DNA from: Evansella vedderi
GTDB lineage: Bacteria; Bacillota; Bacilli; Bacillales; Salisediminibacteriaceae
NCBI RefSeq assembly: GCF_030813435.1
Contig: NZ_JAUSUG010000015.1
Span: 1-64,000 of the forward strand
Direction: 5' to 3'
DNA length: 64,000 nucleotides
Shown: piece by piece, positions 62,294 through 64,000 of the stretch
How the letters are laid out: every line of letters begins with the position of its first letter
Numbering within the stretch: position 1 is the first letter of the stretch
Program-made: the position numbers and the translations under genes
The notes under the pieces: generated by a model
The model's database searches: none
Told to the model about the DNA's origin: nothing
What the model saw: only the letters and a program-made list of their open reading frames with translations

Positions 62294-63616
62294 TCAAGTA
62301 TGGTCCACTTTATTTCTGCTTTTTCGTAACTCCTTTCTTACCATCCATTCACGTAAATTTAGATAAGAACTCTTACAAATGAATACAAGTAGGGAATAAA
62401 CAATACCGGCAACAACTCCTTCCACAATGCCAAATATCAAGGTAGCTAGGAATGTTAAAATCCAAATAGATCCATCTATTTTCCTGTTTTTAAATAAATA
62501 CGTGGCTTCTCTTAGATCAATTAGACTAAAGACCGCAACCATAATTATTGCTGCTAAAGTAACAATTAGCAAGTAATAAAGAAGATCAGTAAAGAATAAT
62601 AAAGTAAGGAAAATGATCACCGCTGTTATCATTGTTGCCAGTGGTGTTTTCGCACCAGATTGATAGTTTACAGCAGACCTGGAAACCCCTCCTGTTACGG
62701 GGTAACCGGAGAAAAAAGAACCTCCTATATTTGCTAGACCTAATCCAATAAGTTCCTTATTAGGTTCAATTTTATACTTACCTTTTAATGCAATTACCTT
62801 TGCCATAGCTATGGACTCCATAAATCCAACAAATGAAATAGTCAAAGCTGTTGGGAGAAGTGCAAAAAATAATTCCATACTTATGTTTGGCATGCTTATT
62901 GCTGGCATTCCATGTGGGACATCTCCCACAATATTAACTCCTTTTTGGTGTAATTGTAGATTATAGACAATGAGAATACTTAATACCACAACTACTAAAG
63001 GAGCCGGAACGGTAGGAAAGTACCTTTTAAATAGAATAATGGTAAGGATACTTGTAATTCCGAGAGTAAATGTAAATAGGTTGATTTCAGAAATCCTAAT
63101 TAACGATTCCCATAAAATAAAAAAAACGTTCTTATCTGCAGACAAATTCACCCCAAGAAGGTGTTTTGTTTGACTGAATGCAATGATTATTGAGGCGGCA
63201 GAAATAAATCCACTAATGACAACATGAGACAAAAAGTTAACTAAAAATCCTAATTTCAAAACTCCCATTAAAAATTGAATAATACCAACCATTAACATAA
63301 GAAGTATTGCTAAAGAAACATATTCGTTCGTTCCCACCTCAGCTATGGAAGAAACCCCAGCTATTACAAGTAAGGAAACCAAGGCCACAGGTCCTACAGC
63401 CAGATGTGGTGATGTTCCAAACATAGCATAAATAAGTAAAGGTACTGTGGAAGCATAAAGTCCCATAACTGGCGGTAGTCCCGCTAGCATGGCATACGCC
63501 ATCCCTTGAGGTATAAGCATAATTGCTACAATCAAACCGGCTGTTAAGTCTCCCCTTAAGTCCACTTTATTATAATTAGGTAACCATTCAAAAGCCGGTA
63601 TTATTTTTTTCAGCAT
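62294..63616 (-). CDS. SulP/SLC26-family anion transporter without STAS domain
   Basis: An integral membrane protein of 440 residues with the SulP signature (GLIVAIMLIPQGMAYAMLAGLPPVMGLYAS) and TM8-10 segments (SFVGFMESIAMAKVIALKGKYKIEPNKELIGLGLANIGGSFFSGYPVTGGVSRSAVN shortened here to its pattern). The usual C-terminal STAS domain is missing: the protein ends about 25 residues after the last helix. Possible substrates are sulfate, bicarbonate or other anions. GGGAGG precedes the ATG. Confidence 0.88.
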   Translation of the reverse strand: MLKKIIPAFEWLPNYNKVDLRGDLTAGLIVAIMLIPQGMAYAMLAGLPPVMGLYASTVPLLIYAMFGTSPHLAVGPVALVSLLVIAGVSSIAEVGTNEYVSLAILLMLMVGIIQFLMGVLKLGFLVNFLSHVVISGFISAASIIIAFSQTKHLLGVNLSADKNVFFILWESLIRISEINLFTFTLGITSILTIILFKRYFPTVPAPLVVVVLSILIVYNLQLHQKGVNIVGDVPHGMPAISMPNISMELFFALLPTALTISFVGFMESIAMAKVIALKGKYKIEPNKELIGLGLANIGGSFFSGYPVTGGVSRSAVNYQSGAKTPLATMITAVIIFLTLLFFTDLLYYLLIVTLAAIIMVAVFSLIDLREATYLFKNRKIDGSIWILTFLATLIFGIVEGVVAGIVYSLLVFICKSSYLNLREWMVRKELRKSRNKVDHT

Positions 63617-63648
63617 CTTTCTTTCCTCCCACTAAATGAAAATAGAAA

Positions 63649-63667
63649 TGGGTGCCGAAGCACCCAG
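63649..63667 (-). terminator. hairpin between the YaaR-like gene and the transporter
   Basis: TGGGTGC-CGAA-GCACCCA; moderately T-rich on the minus strand (ATTTCTATTTTC). Confidence 0.65.
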
Positions 63668-63723
63668 TTATTTTTCCTTTAGTAGGATTGGATAAAATGT
63701 CACTTTGTAAACCCATTTTATTA

Positions 63724-64000
63724 TTAAGCATATATATTAACTAAGAGCCCTTTAATCTCACCTACCATATTTAAAATATCAAGCCCTTTTCTCTGTTCTT
63801 TTAATACGGCGTCAGTAAGATCTAAGAGTTTACGGTCTACTTCTTTAACAATTTTGTATACTTTTGTTCTCCCCCTACGGTTAAAACCTTTTTGCTCTTC
63901 TAGACTGAGACCAAGTTTTATGGCATCGTCCATAAATTCCTTTACCAATTGCTTATATTTACGAAGTTCCTCAACGGTCCTTGATTCAGCTAAAGCTTTT
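63724..64000 (-). CDS. YaaR-like (DUF327) protein, 3' part only
   Basis: The frame is open from the right edge of the window to a stop at 63724, giving 91 residues. The segment FNRRGRTKVYKIVKEVDRKLLDLTD and the GEIKGLLVNIY end resemble the DUF327/YaaR family of unknown function; this is from memory of the family pattern. The 5' end is outside the window; an internal TTG at 63948 is not the start. Confidence 0.6.
   Translation of the reverse strand, partial: KALAESRTVEELRKYKQLVKEFMDDAIKLGLSLEEQKGFNRRGRTKVYKIVKEVDRKLLDLTDAVLKEQRKGLDILNMVGEIKGLLVNIYA

Overview
The window is chromosomal DNA of an endospore-forming member of the Bacillaceae. The sequence is AT-rich, and it carries the sporulation genes spoIIAA-spoIIAB-sigF, dacF and spoIIM. 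The order sigF / dacF / punA / deoB / xerD / yqzK / fur / spoIIM / yqxK / nudF / mciZ / yqkF follows the Bacillus subtilis chromosome closely. A NaChBac-type sodium channel (32715-33509) and many intergenic GC-rich palindromic repeats fit a halotolerant or alkaliphilic relative such as the Oceanobacillus/Virgibacillus or alkaliphilic Bacillus groups. I cannot name the species. No rRNA, tRNA, CRISPR array, intact transposon or prophage was seen.

Layout. 0.2-13.5 kb, almost all minus strand: forespore sigma-factor control operon, DacF, a nucleoside salvage block (deoB, two punA paralogues, pdp), xerD, fur, spoIIM, an EndoQ-type DNA repair nuclease, nudF, and a plus-strand mciZ that runs antisense into a DUF3866 gene. 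13.6-21.4 kb: aldo/keto reductase, a TlpA/ResA-like thioredoxin, uppP, a two-gene metal-type permease, and a guanine riboswitch followed by xpt and a frameshifted NCS2 permease. 21.5-32.6 kb: short-chain dehydrogenase, carotenoid-desaturase-like flavoprotein, asnO, low-molecular-weight phosphatase, an SOS-controlled pair (YolD-like and UvrX polymerase, each with a LexA box), yqjQ, proI and a second desaturase-like flavoprotein. 32.7-41.5 kb: sodium channel, tnrA with its own TnrA box, a polysaccharide-deacetylase-like protein, an acetyltransferase, a darB/CbpB-like CBS protein behind an operator-rich intergenic region, namA, a DUF4236 protein, a SEDS protein and wrbA. 41.9-50.9 kb: a complete assimilatory nitrate/nitrite operon with siroheme genes; its last gene, a sirohydrochlorin ferrochelatase, is broken by two stop codons. 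51.4-58.6 kb: a copper locus of two CopA ATPases, a His-rich membrane-anchored protein and a beta-propeller lipoprotein, with CsoR-like operators. 58.8-64 kb: a large TPR/degenerate dynamin-like GTPase, a membrane rhodanese, a SulP transporter and the end of a YaaR-like gene.

How it works together. TnrA (33.7 kb) probably links nitrogen limitation to the nitrate operon (41.9 kb), which has a near-consensus TnrA box. SumT supplies precorrin-2 for the siroheme of the nitrite reductase, but the local chelatase is dead, so another one must act. The two SOS genes share LexA control. The sporulation genes carry recognisable sigma-H/Spo0A, sigma-F and sigma-E promoter candidates. At least three dispersed repeat families occupy intergenic gaps, often at gene ends where they can act as terminators.

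The observations I rate highest are: the second PunA paralogue with both purine-contacting residues changed in a way that resembles 6-aminopurine-specific enzymes; the TPR/degenerate-GTPase protein; the copper locus with two uncharacterised extracytoplasmic proteins; the TrpD-fold protein without a PRPP loop inside the nitrate operon; and the operator-dense region in front of the c-di-AMP-receptor homologue.
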